From Clostridia bacterium (GTDB lineage: Bacteria; Bacillota_A; Clostridia; Oscillospirales; CAG-272): a stretch of DNA of 37,920 nt. The notes beneath the pieces were generated by a model. That model was not told where the DNA came from, did no database searches, and worked only from the letters and a program-made list of their open reading frames with translations. Both the position numbers and the translations under genes were made by a program. Where the stretch lies: the NCBI GenBank assembly GCA_017632155.1, contig JAGBRZ010000024.1, positions 1-37,920 of the forward strand, written 5' to 3'. Numbering within the stretch: position 1 is the first letter of the stretch; each line of letters opens with the position of its first letter. Shown piece by piece: positions 6,854 to 15,415 of the stretch.

Positions 6854-7525
6854 ATGAGCGAAAAGAAGGGTATGATATTCGATTTCAACGGCACTCTCGT
6901 GCTTGATTCGCATATTCACAAGGCAGTTTGGACGGACTTTTTTCCTCTTCACGGCAAAGCGCCGCTTTCGGAGGAAGAAATGGAGAAAAATCTTCTCGGC
7001 TGCGGAAACACCGAAATACTGACTCGCTTTTTCAGCCCTATAACTCCCGAGGAGATCGAAAGACTCACCTATGAAAAGGAAGCCGAATACCGCCGCCGTG
7101 CAGTGCTCGACCCGACCTTTGTTCTCGTTCCCGGTGTCGAGGAATTTCTTGATTACCTAAAGGCAGAAGGATACCCGATGATGATCGCAACCGGCTCGGA
7201 GATCAACAACGTCAAGTGCTATTTTGAATATTTCAAGCTTGACCGTTGGTTTGACTGGGATCACATCATCTATGACGACGGTGTTATGCCTTGCAAGCCC
7301 GATCCCGATATTTATATCAGAAGTGCGGCTTGCCTTGGAAGAAAACCGGAGGATTGCATCGTATTCGAGGATTCGCTTTCGGGCGTCCTTGCCGCACAGC
7401 GCGCGAAGATCGGCAGAGTTTACGGCTTCGGCCCCGGTTATACTCCCGAGAGATACACGTCCGTTGGCGGTGTTGATGGCGCGTTTGATGATTTTTCAAA
7501 TTGGAAAAGCTTTGACCTTACCTAA
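6854..7525 (+). CDS. HAD-superfamily phosphatase-like protein with DFNGT motif I
   Basis: This 223-residue protein has the beta-phosphoglucomutase-like HAD layout. Motif I DFNGT is at residues 10-14, followed by a helical cap domain, motif II IATGSE (about 115), the motif III lysine in CKPDPDIY and motif IV VFEDSLSGV. The second aspartate of the usual DxD motif, the general acid-base, is Asn12, which may lower or change phosphatase activity. The start has AGGAAG 7 nt upstream. It is 21 nt behind trpB2 and shares its T-box, so it should act in tryptophan or serine metabolism, but the substrate cannot be read from the sequence. A terminator follows. Confidence 0.85.
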   Translation: MSEKKGMIFDFNGTLVLDSHIHKAVWTDFFPLHGKAPLSEEEMEKNLLGCGNTEILTRFFSPITPEEIERLTYEKEAEYRRRAVLDPTFVLVPGVEEFLDYLKAEGYPMMIATGSEINNVKCYFEYFKLDRWFDWDHIIYDDGVMPCKPDPDIYIRSAACLGRKPEDCIVFEDSLSGVLAAQRAKIGRVYGFGPGYTPERYTSVGGVDGAFDDFSNWKSFDLT

Positions 7526-7533
7526 AAAACAAC

Positions 7534-7564
7534 TTCGGCGGTTCGAAAGAATCGCCGATTTTTT
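7534..7564 (+). terminator. Rho-independent terminator of the trpB2-HAD operon
   Basis: A 9-bp GC-rich stem with one G-U pair (7536-7544/7549-7557), a GAAA tetraloop and six T ends the operon 9 nt after the HAD stop codon. Confidence 0.92.
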
Positions 7565-7585
7565 ATAAAAATTTTCAAAAAAGAC

Positions 7586-7614
7586 TTGACAAAAACGCTT
7601 TAATGTGTTATGAT
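7586..7614 (+). promoter_or_regulatory. Promoter of the histidine operon
   Basis: TTGACA (7586-7591), a 17-nt spacer and an extended -10, TGTTATGAT (-10 hexamer 7609-7614), make a strong sigma-A promoter. It lies 55 nt upstream of the first gene and is the only good promoter seen for the 8.5-kb operon. Confidence 0.85.
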
Positions 7615-7628
7615 TTTAGCATACTAAA
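7615..7628 (+). promoter_or_regulatory. Candidate HisR operator next to the his promoter
   Basis: TTTAG-CATA-CTAAA, a perfect 5-bp inverted repeat with a 4-bp centre, starts directly after the -10 hexamer and covers the likely transcription start. A wider CTTTAAT/ATTAAAG pair flanks it. TrpR-family repressors bind short CTA-containing palindromes over promoters, and the first gene of the operon is a TrpR-family protein. That it binds here is inference. A small hairpin (7627-7632/7644-7649) overlaps its right end in the leader. Confidence 0.5.
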
Positions 7629-7668
7629 GGATTAAAGAAAATTATCCTTGAAAGGGTAGGTTTTTTGA

Positions 7669-7986
7669 ATGAATAAAGACATCAGAAACATATCAAAAGA
7701 GAGAATGCACGAGCTTTGGCGAGCTATTTCAATGCTTGAAACTCCCGAGGAATGCGAAAGCTTCTTTGTCGATCTTTGTACGGTTGCAGAGCTTGATGAA
7801 ATGGCGAAGCGACTTGAGGTTGCAAAGTGTATCGACGCGGGAATGTCCTATGGCGATGCGGCTGAAAAAACGGGCGCAAGCACGGCAACGATAAGCCGAG
7901 TCAAGCGTTCGCTTTATTACGGCAACGGCGGTTACCGCACGGCGCTTGATAAGCTTGAAGGAAAAGAGGCGAAGGATGATGAATAA
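7669..7986 (+). CDS. hisR: HisR/YerC, TrpR-family regulator of histidine genes
   Basis: This 105-residue helical protein belongs to the YerC/YecD branch of the Trp-repressor family. The family core reads FFVDLCTVAELDEMAKRLEV, followed by a helix-turn-helix (YGDAAEKTGASTATISRVKR) and the tail YYGNGGYRTAL. In Firmicutes this branch has been proposed, from comparative genomics, as a histidine-responsive repressor (HisR). Its place as first gene of a complete his operon, behind a promoter with a palindrome, fits autorepression by histidine. The Shine-Dalgarno is modest (AAAGGG). The coding end overlaps hisZ by 8 nt. Confidence 0.9.
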   Translation: MNKDIRNISKERMHELWRAISMLETPEECESFFVDLCTVAELDEMAKRLEVAKCIDAGMSYGDAAEKTGASTATISRVKRSLYYGNGGYRTALDKLEGKEAKDDE

Positions 7987-9076
7987 GCTTCGCGGCAGAA
8001 TCATTGATGAGTTGCCGAGCGCTCTTCGCGAATTGTATTCCTCGGCGGGATATTCGTGCTATCGCACGGTTGGTTTTGAGGAATATGATCTTTTCTCGCA
8101 GTACCGTGACTTTTTGACCAGCGGTCAGATGATAACCTTCACGGGTGCGGGCGGCAGACTTCTTGCGCTCAAGCCCGATATTACGATGTCCATCATCCGC
8201 GACGCGGCTCAGGAGCGCGGCAGAAGCGACAAATTCTTTTACAGCGAAAGCGTTTATCGCGTGCCTGCGGGCGGTGATGAATTCAAGGAGATACTTCAGA
8301 TCGGTCTTGAATGCATTGGCGATCTTGGCGGATATGACCGCACCGAGGTCGTTTCTCTTGCTTGCAAGACACTTGGAATGACGGGACGCGAGTATAAGCT
8401 CGATATTTCGCATACAGGACTTGTTTCGGGACTTTTTGAGCTTTTCGGTATCCCCGAGGATGCCCGTGCGGATTTCGCGGATGCCTTGAAGGATAAAAAT
8501 GCTCCAATGATCTCTCTTCTTTGCGAAAAGAACGGAATCACTTACGAAAACGCGAAAAAGCTTATCGATTTTTCGAGATTTTCTCTCCCGATAAGAGATG
8601 CCGCGCGGGAGCTTCGAGCTCTTGGCTTCGGCGATAACGCAAAGTCTGCGCAAGCTCTCCTGATGCTTGAGCTGATCGCAAATACCCTTACCGACGACGA
8701 GGCAGAATGCGTGTCGCTTGATTTCTCGGTCATTCACGGAATGAATTATTATGACGGAACCGTTTTTGCGGGATATATTGACGGCGTTGCCGAGGCGGTC
8801 CTCAAGGGCGGCGAATACGGCAAGCTGATGAAAAAGATGGGCCGCGAGGGCAGCGGACTCGGATTTGCGCTTTACACCGATCTGCTCGAGCGTCTTGATG
8901 ACGGTGATAAGAATTATGCGGCAGACGTTATGCTTGTCTGCGGTGACGCATCTCCCGAGGCGATCGCGGCAGAGGTCCAAAAGATCCGCTCCTCGGGCAA
9001 GACCGTGCTTGTTCAAAAGGGACGGGCGGGCGCAGAAAGATGCGCCGAGATCGTCATTCTTGGCGAGGAGGTCTGA
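7979..9076 (+). CDS. hisZ: HisZ, ATP phosphoribosyltransferase regulatory subunit
   Basis: This 365-residue paralogue of histidyl-tRNA synthetase forms the hetero-octamer with short HisG and makes it sensitive to histidine. The class II synthetase-like core is clear: GFEEYDLF, then ALKPDITMSIIRDAA, FYSESVYRV and LQIGLECIGD. The HisRS-type motif near the end is HGMNYYDGTVFAGY. The C-terminal anticodon-binding domain of true HisRS is absent. ATG codons occur at 7976 and 7979; I chose 7979 because GAGG (7966-7969) then lies 9 nt upstream and the 8-nt overlap with hisR suggests coupling. The next gene, a short-form hisG, is the partner expected for HisZ. Confidence 0.93.
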   Translation: MNKLRGRIIDELPSALRELYSSAGYSCYRTVGFEEYDLFSQYRDFLTSGQMITFTGAGGRLLALKPDITMSIIRDAAQERGRSDKFFYSESVYRVPAGGDEFKEILQIGLECIGDLGGYDRTEVVSLACKTLGMTGREYKLDISHTGLVSGLFELFGIPEDARADFADALKDKNAPMISLLCEKNGITYENAKKLIDFSRFSLPIRDAARELRALGFGDNAKSAQALLMLELIANTLTDDEAECVSLDFSVIHGMNYYDGTVFAGYIDGVAEAVLKGGEYGKLMKKMGREGSGLGFALYTDLLERLDDGDKNYAADVMLVCGDASPEAIAAEVQKIRSSGKTVLVQKGRAGAERCAEIVILGEEV

Positions 9077-9077
9077 T

Positions 9078-9710
9078 ATGGAAAACAGAAAATATTTGAA
9101 CGTCGCTCTGCCGAAGGGCAGACTTGGCGAGAAGGTATATTCATACTTTGAGCGCGAGGGAATGGAAGCCGAGGGTATCCGCGAGGAAAGCCGCAAGCTC
9201 GTTTTTGAAAATGCCGAAGGCACTCTGCGTTTCTTTTGGGTAAAACCCTCCGATGTTGCCATCTACGTTGAACGCGGCGCGGCTGATATCGGTGTTGCGG
9301 GAAAGGATATTCTTCTTGAATATTCTCCCGACGTTTACGAGCTTTTTGATCTTGAGCTTGGCAAATGCCGAATGGCTGTTGCGGCGAAATCCGATTTCAT
9401 CGATGACAGATCGAAAACCCTGCGCGTGGCTACCAAATTCACGAACATTGCGGGGCAGTATTATGCATCGCTCGGCAGAAGGATAGATATAATCAAGCTC
9501 AACGGCTCAATCGAGCTTGCACCTCTTCTCGGACTCTCCGACGTTATCGTTGACATAGTTGAAACGGGAAGCACCCTCAAGGCAAACGGCCTTGTGGAAT
9601 TCAATAAAATTTGCGACATCAGCGCACGGCTTATCGCCAACAAGGCAAGCATGAAATTCAAGGGCGAGCAGATTATGCGCGTTTGCCGTGCTTTTGAAAA
9701 AAAGGAATAA
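9078..9710 (+). CDS. hisG: HisG, ATP phosphoribosyltransferase catalytic subunit (short form)
   Basis: This enzyme catalyses the first step of histidine synthesis, PRPP plus ATP to phosphoribosyl-ATP. At 210 residues it is the short form, without the C-terminal regulatory domain, and therefore needs HisZ. Visible motifs are the N-terminal ALPKGRLGEK, DIGVAGKDIL near residue 75 and the PRPP-loop region DVIVDIVETGSTLKANGL near 155. An AGGAGG (9066-9071) sits 6 nt before the ATG, so longer upstream extensions of the frame are not used. Only 1 nt separates it from hisZ. Confidence 0.97.
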   Translation: MENRKYLNVALPKGRLGEKVYSYFEREGMEAEGIREESRKLVFENAEGTLRFFWVKPSDVAIYVERGAADIGVAGKDILLEYSPDVYELFDLELGKCRMAVAAKSDFIDDRSKTLRVATKFTNIAGQYYASLGRRIDIIKLNGSIELAPLLGLSDVIVDIVETGSTLKANGLVEFNKICDISARLIANKASMKFKGEQIMRVCRAFEKKE

Positions 9711-9712
9711 AA

Positions 9713-10993
9713 ATGATCAGAACAGTTTACAGAAAAGATATCAGCGACAATGAGATATTTGACAGAATAGGCGGAGCACCGGATGTTTCCGCTACCGTCA
9801 GCGAGATCATTGCCGACGTAAAGGCGCGCGGCGACGTTGCGCTCCGTGAATATGCACTCAAGTTTGACCGTGCAGAGCTCGATTCGCTTGAGGTTTCAAA
9901 AGAAGAAATAGATGCGGCTTGTGCCGAGATCGGTGATGATTACATCGGCATGCTCGAGCGCGCGGCGGCGAATATTCGTGATTTTCACAGCCGTCAGGTT
10001 CGTCAGGGCTTTGTTTGCAACAGCCGTGCGGGTGTTTTTGCGGGTCAGAAGGTCATTCCGCTTGAAAGAGTCGGACTTTACGTTCCCGGCGGCACGGCGG
10101 CGTATCCTTCATCCGTGCTTATGAATTGTATTCCCGCCAAGCTTGCGGGAGTCGACGAGATCATTATGGTTACTCCACCGAGCGGTGGAAGCATCCCCGC
10201 GCAGATCCTTGCGGCAGCTCGCGTTGCGGGCGTTGGCCGTATCTTCAAGTGCGGAGGCGCACAGGCTGTTGCCGCGCTGACTTACGGTACAGAAAGCATT
10301 CCCGCTGTTGATAAGATAGTCGGTCCCGGTAATGCTTATGTTGCTGAGGCAAAGCGTCAAGTCAGCGGTAAGGTTGGTGTCGATATGATCGCGGGACCGA
10401 GTGAGATTCTTGTGATCGCGGACTCTAATTCAAATCCCGTTTGGGTTTCAGCAGACCTGCTTTCTCAGGCAGAGCACGACAAGCGCGCATCTGCGGTGCT
10501 TGTAACCGACAGCGCAGAACTTGCCGAAAAGGTAACTCTTGAGATCGAAAAGCAGCTTTTGAGCCTTCCAAGGCAGGAGATCGCGCGCGCTTCGGTTGAT
10601 GACCACGGGCTTATCATCATCGTTGACAGTATCGCCGAAGCGGTTGCAATGTCGAACAGAATTGCTCCCGAGCACCTTGAGCTTTGTGTTGACGATCCCT
10701 TCGGACTTCTCGATAAGGTCAGAAATGCCGGTTCGGTGTTCCTCGGCAGAAACTGCCCCGAGGCGGTCGGTGACTATATGGCGGGTCCGAACCACACGCT
10801 TCCCACATCGGGAACCGCGCGCTTTTACAGCCCGCTTTCGGTTGATGATTTCGTTAAAAAGATGCAATTCACTTATTTTTCCGCCGAGGCGCTTGCCGAT
10901 ATAGCGGATGACGTTGATAATTTTGCCCGCAGTGAGGGCTTTGACGCGCACGCCAGAAGCGTTATGCGCCGTATGGGGAGAGAATACGAATGA
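9713..10993 (+). CDS. hisD: HisD, histidinol dehydrogenase
   Basis: HisD performs the last two oxidations, histidinol to histidine, using NAD and zinc. The 426-residue length is normal. Landmarks are VGPGNAYVAEAKRQV (about 202), GPSEILVIAD (about 226), DLLSQAEHD with zinc ligands Gln and His (about 249), APEHLEL holding the catalytic Glu-His pair (about 319), GPNHTLPTSGTARF and the C-terminal zinc histidine in FDAHARSV. It starts 2 nt after hisG and its stop overlaps hisC by 4 nt (ATGA). Confidence 0.98.
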   Translation: MIRTVYRKDISDNEIFDRIGGAPDVSATVSEIIADVKARGDVALREYALKFDRAELDSLEVSKEEIDAACAEIGDDYIGMLERAAANIRDFHSRQVRQGFVCNSRAGVFAGQKVIPLERVGLYVPGGTAAYPSSVLMNCIPAKLAGVDEIIMVTPPSGGSIPAQILAAARVAGVGRIFKCGGAQAVAALTYGTESIPAVDKIVGPGNAYVAEAKRQVSGKVGVDMIAGPSEILVIADSNSNPVWVSADLLSQAEHDKRASAVLVTDSAELAEKVTLEIEKQLLSLPRQEIARASVDDHGLIIIVDSIAEAVAMSNRIAPEHLELCVDDPFGLLDKVRNAGSVFLGRNCPEAVGDYMAGPNHTLPTSGTARFYSPLSVDDFVKKMQFTYFSAEALADIADDVDNFARSEGFDAHARSVMRRMGREYE

Positions 10994-12051
10994 GCCGTTT
11001 CCTTGCAAAAAAATACAGAACTCTTGATGCCTATGTCCCCGGCGAGCAGCCGAGAGATAAGAGGTACATCAAGCTCAATACAAATGAATTCCCATATCCG
11101 CCCGCACCCGACGTCATAGCTGCGGTCGATGCAAACGTCATATCCGATCTTCGTCTTTATTCCGATCCCACGGCAAAGAATCTTAAAGAATCGCTTGCAA
11201 GATACTACGGCGTGAGTGCTGAAAACGTATTTGTTTCAAACGGCTCGGATGAGTCGCTGAATTTCGCATTTGCCTGCTTCTTTGAGGATGGCGTGGCTTT
11301 TGCTGACCTGACTTACGGTTTTTATTCGGTTTTTGCCGATCTTTACGGCATTGATGCAAAAATTATTCCGCTTGACTCTAATTTTTCGATCGTTCCCGAA
11401 GATTATATGGGACTTGACAGAGGCGCGGTCATTGCAAATCCCAACGCTCCCACGGGAAAGGTACTTCCACTTGCAGATATCGAGCGTATCGTCGCATCGA
11501 ACCCCGACCGTGTTATAGTTGTTGACGAGGCTTACGTTGATTTCGGCGGCGAGAGTGCTATTCCGCTTACAAAGAAATACGATAATCTGCTCGTTTGTAT
11601 GACCTATTCGAAGTCGAGAGGTATGGCGGGTGCAAGACTTGGCTTTGCCATCGGAAACGCAGAGCTTATTGCCGATCTTGAGCTGATGAAGTATTCGACC
11701 AATCCCTACAACCTCGATTCCCTCGCGCTCCGAATGGGCGCGGCGGCGCTTACCGAATCTTCGAAGATTTATTACGAGGAGAAGGTTGGCGAGGTCGTTA
11801 AGGTGAGGGAAGATACCGCAGAGAAGCTTAAAGCGCTCGGAGCAGAAGTGCTCCCGAGCAAGGCAAACTTCCTTTTTGCGAAACTTCCGAGTATTTCGGG
11901 CGGAGAAGCTTACATCAAGCTGCGCGAGCGCGGAATCCTCGTCCGCCATTTCTCGAAGGCGAGGATCAGTGACTATCTGCGAATCAGCATCGGCACAGCA
12001 GAGGATATGAAGACTCTCGTCGATGCCGTGGCTGAGATCATTAAGGAGTAA
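10990..12051 (+). CDS. hisC: HisC, histidinol-phosphate aminotransferase
   Basis: This is a 353-residue class I/II PLP aminotransferase that converts imidazole acetol phosphate to histidinol phosphate. Motifs include LNTNEFPYPP at the N-terminus, FVSNGSDESLNFAF, the NPNAPTGKVLP loop, DEAYVDF with the PLP-binding aspartate, and the Schiff-base lysine in TYSKSRGMAGARLGF (about 211). The substrate Arg region near the end reads YLRISIGTAEDM. GGGGAGAG lies 7 nt before the start, inside hisD, and the ATGA overlap implies translational coupling. Confidence 0.97.
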   Translation: MSRFLAKKYRTLDAYVPGEQPRDKRYIKLNTNEFPYPPAPDVIAAVDANVISDLRLYSDPTAKNLKESLARYYGVSAENVFVSNGSDESLNFAFACFFEDGVAFADLTYGFYSVFADLYGIDAKIIPLDSNFSIVPEDYMGLDRGAVIANPNAPTGKVLPLADIERIVASNPDRVIVVDEAYVDFGGESAIPLTKKYDNLLVCMTYSKSRGMAGARLGFAIGNAELIADLELMKYSTNPYNLDSLALRMGAAALTESSKIYYEEKVGEVVKVREDTAEKLKALGAEVLPSKANFLFAKLPSISGGEAYIKLRERGILVRHFSKARISDYLRISIGTAEDMKTLVDAVAEIIKE

Positions 12052-12054
12052 AAA

Positions 12055-12642
12055 ATGAGAATTTCAAATATAGAAAGAAACACCGCTGAAACAAAAATCA
12101 AGCTGACGCTTAATATAGATGGAAGCGGAAAAAGCAATATAAACACGGGTGTCGGCTTTTTTGACCATATGCTCACCCTCTTTGCTCGTCACGGCGGATT
12201 TGACCTTGACGTTGTTTGCGATGGAGATATAGAGGTTGATGCTCACCACACGGTTGAGGACGTTGGAATTTGCCTTGGCAAGGCATTTGCCGAGGCTCTT
12301 GGCGACCGCCGCGGAATCTGCCGCTACGGCGATATAATCCTTCCGATGGACGAGGCATTGATGCTTTGCGCGGTTGACCTTTCGGGCAGAGCGTACCTTG
12401 ACTATCAGGTACAGATCAAGCGCCCCAGAGTGGGCACTTTTGATACTGAACTTGGTGAGGAATTCTTCGTTGCCTTTGTGCGTGAATCGAATATCTGCCT
12501 GCATCTGCGCAAGCTTGCGGGGAAGAACGCGCACCACATCCTTGAAGCTGCTTTCAAGGCAAGCGCAAGAGCTATGCGTGCGGCGGCGGCAAAGGACAGC
12601 CGCTTTCCCGATGAAATTCCGTCAAGCAAAGGAGTTCTCTGA
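12055..12642 (+). CDS. hisB: HisB, imidazoleglycerol-phosphate dehydratase
   Basis: This 195-residue monofunctional dehydratase removes water from imidazole glycerol phosphate. The two manganese-binding repeats are visible: GFFDHMLTLFARHGGFDL with DAHHTVEDVG in the first half, and NAHHILEAAFKASARAM in the second. No phosphatase domain is fused; that step is done by the PHP enzyme hisK at the end of the operon. AAGGAG lies 6 nt upstream of the start. The stop shares one base with the hisH start (TGATG). Confidence 0.98.
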   Translation: MRISNIERNTAETKIKLTLNIDGSGKSNINTGVGFFDHMLTLFARHGGFDLDVVCDGDIEVDAHHTVEDVGICLGKAFAEALGDRRGICRYGDIILPMDEALMLCAVDLSGRAYLDYQVQIKRPRVGTFDTELGEEFFVAFVRESNICLHLRKLAGKNAHHILEAAFKASARAMRAAAAKDSRFPDEIPSSKGVL

Positions 12643-13283
12643 TGCTGTGCGTTGTTGATTACGGAGTCGGAAATCTCTACTCCCTTTGTTCGTCGCTTAA
12701 GGCTGTCGGCGCGGATGCTGTTGTCAGCGGTGATCCCGAGGTGATAGCAAAGGCGGATAAAATCATTCTCCCCGGTGTCGGTGCATTCGGTGACGCGGCG
12801 GCAAAGCTGCGCGAAAACGGGCTTGACAAGCTTATAGTCGAGCGAGCAAAGGCGGGTGTTCCGCTGATGGGCATCTGCCTTGGGATGCAGATGCTGTTCG
12901 ATGAAAGCCACGAATTCGGATGTCATAAGGGCCTCGGACTTATCCCCGGCAAGGTTGTTTCGATGGACGGAGTGATCGCTCCCGAATTAAAAATTCCGCA
13001 GATGGGATGGAACGCGCTTCATTTCCCAAATGCTGAGCTCAAGGCATCTTCACCCGTTTTTTGCGATATTGAAGAGGGTGAGTTCGTATATTTCGTTCAT
13101 TCCTATTATGCATCCGAGTGTGAGGCGGACGTGGTTGCAGTATGTGATTGCGGTGTGCCGATCACGGCGGCAGTAGTGCGCGGAAACGTGATGGGATGTC
13201 AGTTCCATCCCGAAAAGAGCTCGAAGGCGGGACTGCAGATACTGAAAAACTTCTGCGAGGGCGATTTCGGAGGTGCAAGATGA
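12642..13283 (+). CDS. hisH: HisH, glutaminase subunit of imidazole glycerol phosphate synthase
   Basis: This 213-residue class I glutamine amidotransferase delivers ammonia to HisF. The nucleophile elbow is GICLGMQMLF (Cys near residue 79) and the catalytic His-Glu pair is in CQFHPEKSS (about 186). The start VVDYGVGNLYSL is typical of HisH. It overlaps hisB by one base and hisA by four, so the partner hisF is one gene away in the order H-A-F, the common bacterial arrangement. Confidence 0.97.
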   Translation: MLCVVDYGVGNLYSLCSSLKAVGADAVVSGDPEVIAKADKIILPGVGAFGDAAAKLRENGLDKLIVERAKAGVPLMGICLGMQMLFDESHEFGCHKGLGLIPGKVVSMDGVIAPELKIPQMGWNALHFPNAELKASSPVFCDIEEGEFVYFVHSYYASECEADVVAVCDCGVPITAAVVRGNVMGCQFHPEKSSKAGLQILKNFCEGDFGGAR

Positions 13284-14008
13284 GAATAGTACCTGCAATA
13301 GATCTGATCGGCGGAAAGGCTGTCAGACTCACGCACGGTGATTATAATAAACTTACCGTTTATGATAACGACCCTCTTGCGGTTGCAAAGCGATTCAAGG
13401 CGGCGGGAGCCGAGTGGCTTCACGCAGTTGATCTTGAAGGTGCGCGCGACGGAAATACACCGAATATCGAAACTGTTTCCGCGCTTGCAAGAGAAAGCGG
13501 ACTCAAGGTTGAGATCGGCGGCGGAATCCGATCTGTTGAAATAGCAAAGAAATATCTCGATGCGGGTGTCGCGCGCGTTATTCTCGGCACAGCCGCCGTT
13601 ACCGATCCCAAAATGCTTGAAGACTGTCTTCGTGAGTGTGAGGGCAGAGTGGTGGTAGGAGTCGATCTTCGCGGCGAGGCGGTTGCCATCAAGGGTTGGC
13701 TTGAGGAAGCGCCTATGAAGCGCGACGATTTCTTTAAATCAATGATAGAAAAAGGCGTGCGCGACTTCATCGTCACCGATATTTCGCGTGATGGCGCAAT
13801 GAAGGGCACCAACGTCGCTCTTTACGAATATCTTTGCAAGACTTATGCGGGATGCAATATCGTCGCGTCGGGCGGTGTGTCCTCGTACACCGACATTGAG
13901 GCTCTTTCAAAGATCGATGGACTTTGGGGCGCGATAGTCGGAAAAGCCTGCTACACGGGCGATATAGACGTCAAAAAGGCAATCGAAATGGCGGAGGCTG
14001 CAAAATGA
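13280..14008 (+). CDS. hisA: HisA, ProFAR isomerase
   Basis: This is a 242-residue TIM-barrel isomerase for N'-(5'-phosphoribosyl)-formimino-AICAR ribonucleotide. The first strand holds the catalytic Asp (PAIDLIGGKAVRL), the phosphate sites read EIGGGIRS and IVASGGVSS, and the second acid is in VTDISRDGAMKG. The start at 13280 is set by GGAGG 7-11 nt upstream and the ATGA overlap with hisH. The upstream extension of the frame lies within hisH and is not coding. Confidence 0.97.
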   Translation: MRIVPAIDLIGGKAVRLTHGDYNKLTVYDNDPLAVAKRFKAAGAEWLHAVDLEGARDGNTPNIETVSALARESGLKVEIGGGIRSVEIAKKYLDAGVARVILGTAAVTDPKMLEDCLRECEGRVVVGVDLRGEAVAIKGWLEEAPMKRDDFFKSMIEKGVRDFIVTDISRDGAMKGTNVALYEYLCKTYAGCNIVASGGVSSYTDIEALSKIDGLWGAIVGKACYTGDIDVKKAIEMAEAAK

Positions 14009-14772
14009 TCACAAAAAGAATAATCCCATGCCTTGACGTGCGCGACGGGCGCGTGGTCAAGGGAGTTAATTTCGCCGATCTGCGCGACGTTTCCTCCCCC
14101 GAAGTGCTTGCCGAGTTTTACAGCGATTGCGGCGCAGACGAGCTTGTTTTTTATGATATTACTGCATCTTCGGACGGAAGACAGCTTTTCACCGATGCCC
14201 TTCGCCGAGTGGCTTCAAAGGTCTTTATTCCTTTGACTGTCGGCGGTGGAATCAGGACTCTCGACGATTTCGACCGCGTTCTCAAATGCGGTGCAGATAA
14301 GGTCAGCGTCAATTCGGGCGCGATCAGCGATCCCGATCTCATCCCCCGCGCGGCTGAACGTTACGGAAGCCAATGTGTTGTTCTCAGCGCGGACATCAAG
14401 CGCGTTGACGGAAGATTCAGCCTTTTCAAAAACGGAGGGCGAGTTGACACGGGAATTGATGCTATCGAATGGATCGAGCGCGGTGTTCGCAACGGCGCGG
14501 GCGAGATAGTTGTCAATTCGATCGATACCGACGGTGTCGGCGGTGGATTCGACATTGAAATGCTTCGCGCGGTCAGCGAGGTCGCGGACGTACCGATCGT
14601 TGCTTCGGGCGGTGCCGGAAGTATTGACGACTTTATCACTCTCTTTAACACTCTCCCCGGCGTTGATGCCGGACTTGCCGCAACTATTTTCCATTTCGGC
14701 AAGATCAAAATACCCGATTTGAAGGCAAGCCTTCGCGATGCGGGAATCTCTGTGAGGTACACAAATGTTTGA
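14005..14772 (+). CDS. hisF: HisF, cyclase subunit of imidazole glycerol phosphate synthase
   Basis: HisF is a 255-residue TIM barrel that uses HisH-derived ammonia to form imidazole glycerol phosphate and AICAR. The catalytic aspartates are in [14 protein letters not shown] (D11) and [13 protein letters not shown] (about 130-140). Phosphate loops read TVGGGIRT and IVASGGAGS. The second-acid region is slightly divergent from the common DRDGTKNGYD form but keeps the key Asp. The gene overlaps hisA by 4 nt and hisIE by 8 nt, and a GGAGG lies upstream of its ATG. Confidence 0.97.
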   Translation: MITKRIIPCLDVRDGRVVKGVNFADLRDVSSPEVLAEFYSDCGADELVFYDITASSDGRQLFTDALRRVASKVFIPLTVGGGIRTLDDFDRVLKCGADKVSVNSGAISDPDLIPRAAERYGSQCVVLSADIKRVDGRFSLFKNGGRVDTGIDAIEWIERGVRNGAGEIVVNSIDTDGVGGGFDIEMLRAVSEVADVPIVASGGAGSIDDFITLFNTLPGVDAGLAATIFHFGKIKIPDLKASLRDAGISVRYTNV

Positions 14773-15415
14773 TATCAAAAATCTTAAATATAATTCAGAC
14801 GGGCTCATTCCCGCTATAATCACCGACGAGGCGGACGGCGCGGTGCTGATGCTCGGCTATATGAACGCTGAAAGCCTCGGTATAACTCTCGAGCAGAAAA
14901 AAGTCTGCTTTTTCAGCCGTTCAAGGCAGAAGCTTTGGCTGAAGGGTGAAACTTCGGGCAATTTCCTGAACGTTGTTTCGATCAAGACAGACTGCGATGC
15001 GGATACTCTGCTGATCACGGCAAAGCCCGACGGTCCCACCTGCCACACGGGTGCTCGCTCTTGCTTCTTTGAGGACATCTATGAGGATGAAAACGCCGAG
15101 CAGGCTTTCTGCCTTGATGATCTTATGAAGCTCATTGAGGGCAGAAAGACGAACCCAAAGGAAGGTTCTTACACCACATACCTATTTGAAAAGGGTATTG
15201 ACAAGATTCTCAAAAAGGTCGGCGAGGAATGCACCGAGGTCATCATTGCGGGCAAGGGCGGCGACCGCGCAGAGGCTATATTTGAAATCGCGGATCTTAC
15301 TTATCACATCATGGTAATGATGACGGAGATGGACATTTCGCTTGACGAGGTTCGCGCAGAGCTTGCAAGCCGTCACGTGGTCGATAAGAAGATCAAACAG
15401 GAGAAGATGAAGTAA
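14765..15415 (+). CDS. hisI: HisIE, bifunctional phosphoribosyl-AMP cyclohydrolase / phosphoribosyl-ATP pyrophosphatase
   Basis: This 216-residue fusion performs steps 2 and 3 of the pathway. The HisI part (1-110) has the zinc/substrate motifs [18 protein letters not shown] and [10 protein letters not shown]. The HisE part (about 125-216) is a helical MazG-like pyrophosphohydrolase with [20 protein letters not shown] and the metal-binding EECTEVIIA plus EIADLTYHI. The 8-nt overlap with hisF and 1-nt overlap with hisK keep it in the coupled chain. Confidence 0.97.
   Translation: MFDIKNLKYNSDGLIPAIITDEADGAVLMLGYMNAESLGITLEQKKVCFFSRSRQKLWLKGETSGNFLNVVSIKTDCDADTLLITAKPDGPTCHTGARSCFFEDIYEDENAEQAFCLDDLMKLIEGRKTNPKEGSYTTYLFEKGIDKILKKVGEECTEVIIAGKGGDRAEAIFEIADLTYHIMVMMTEMDISLDEVRAELASRHVVDKKIKQEKMK

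Noticed and set aside
5297..6952. 551-residue minus-strand open frame over trpB2
   Set aside because: It is antisense to TrpB2 and the T-box, with Cys/His-rich translation and no recognisable domain.
7901..9262. 453-residue minus-strand open frame over hisR/hisZ/hisG
   Set aside because: It is antisense to three firmly identified his genes; no ribosome binding site or motif.
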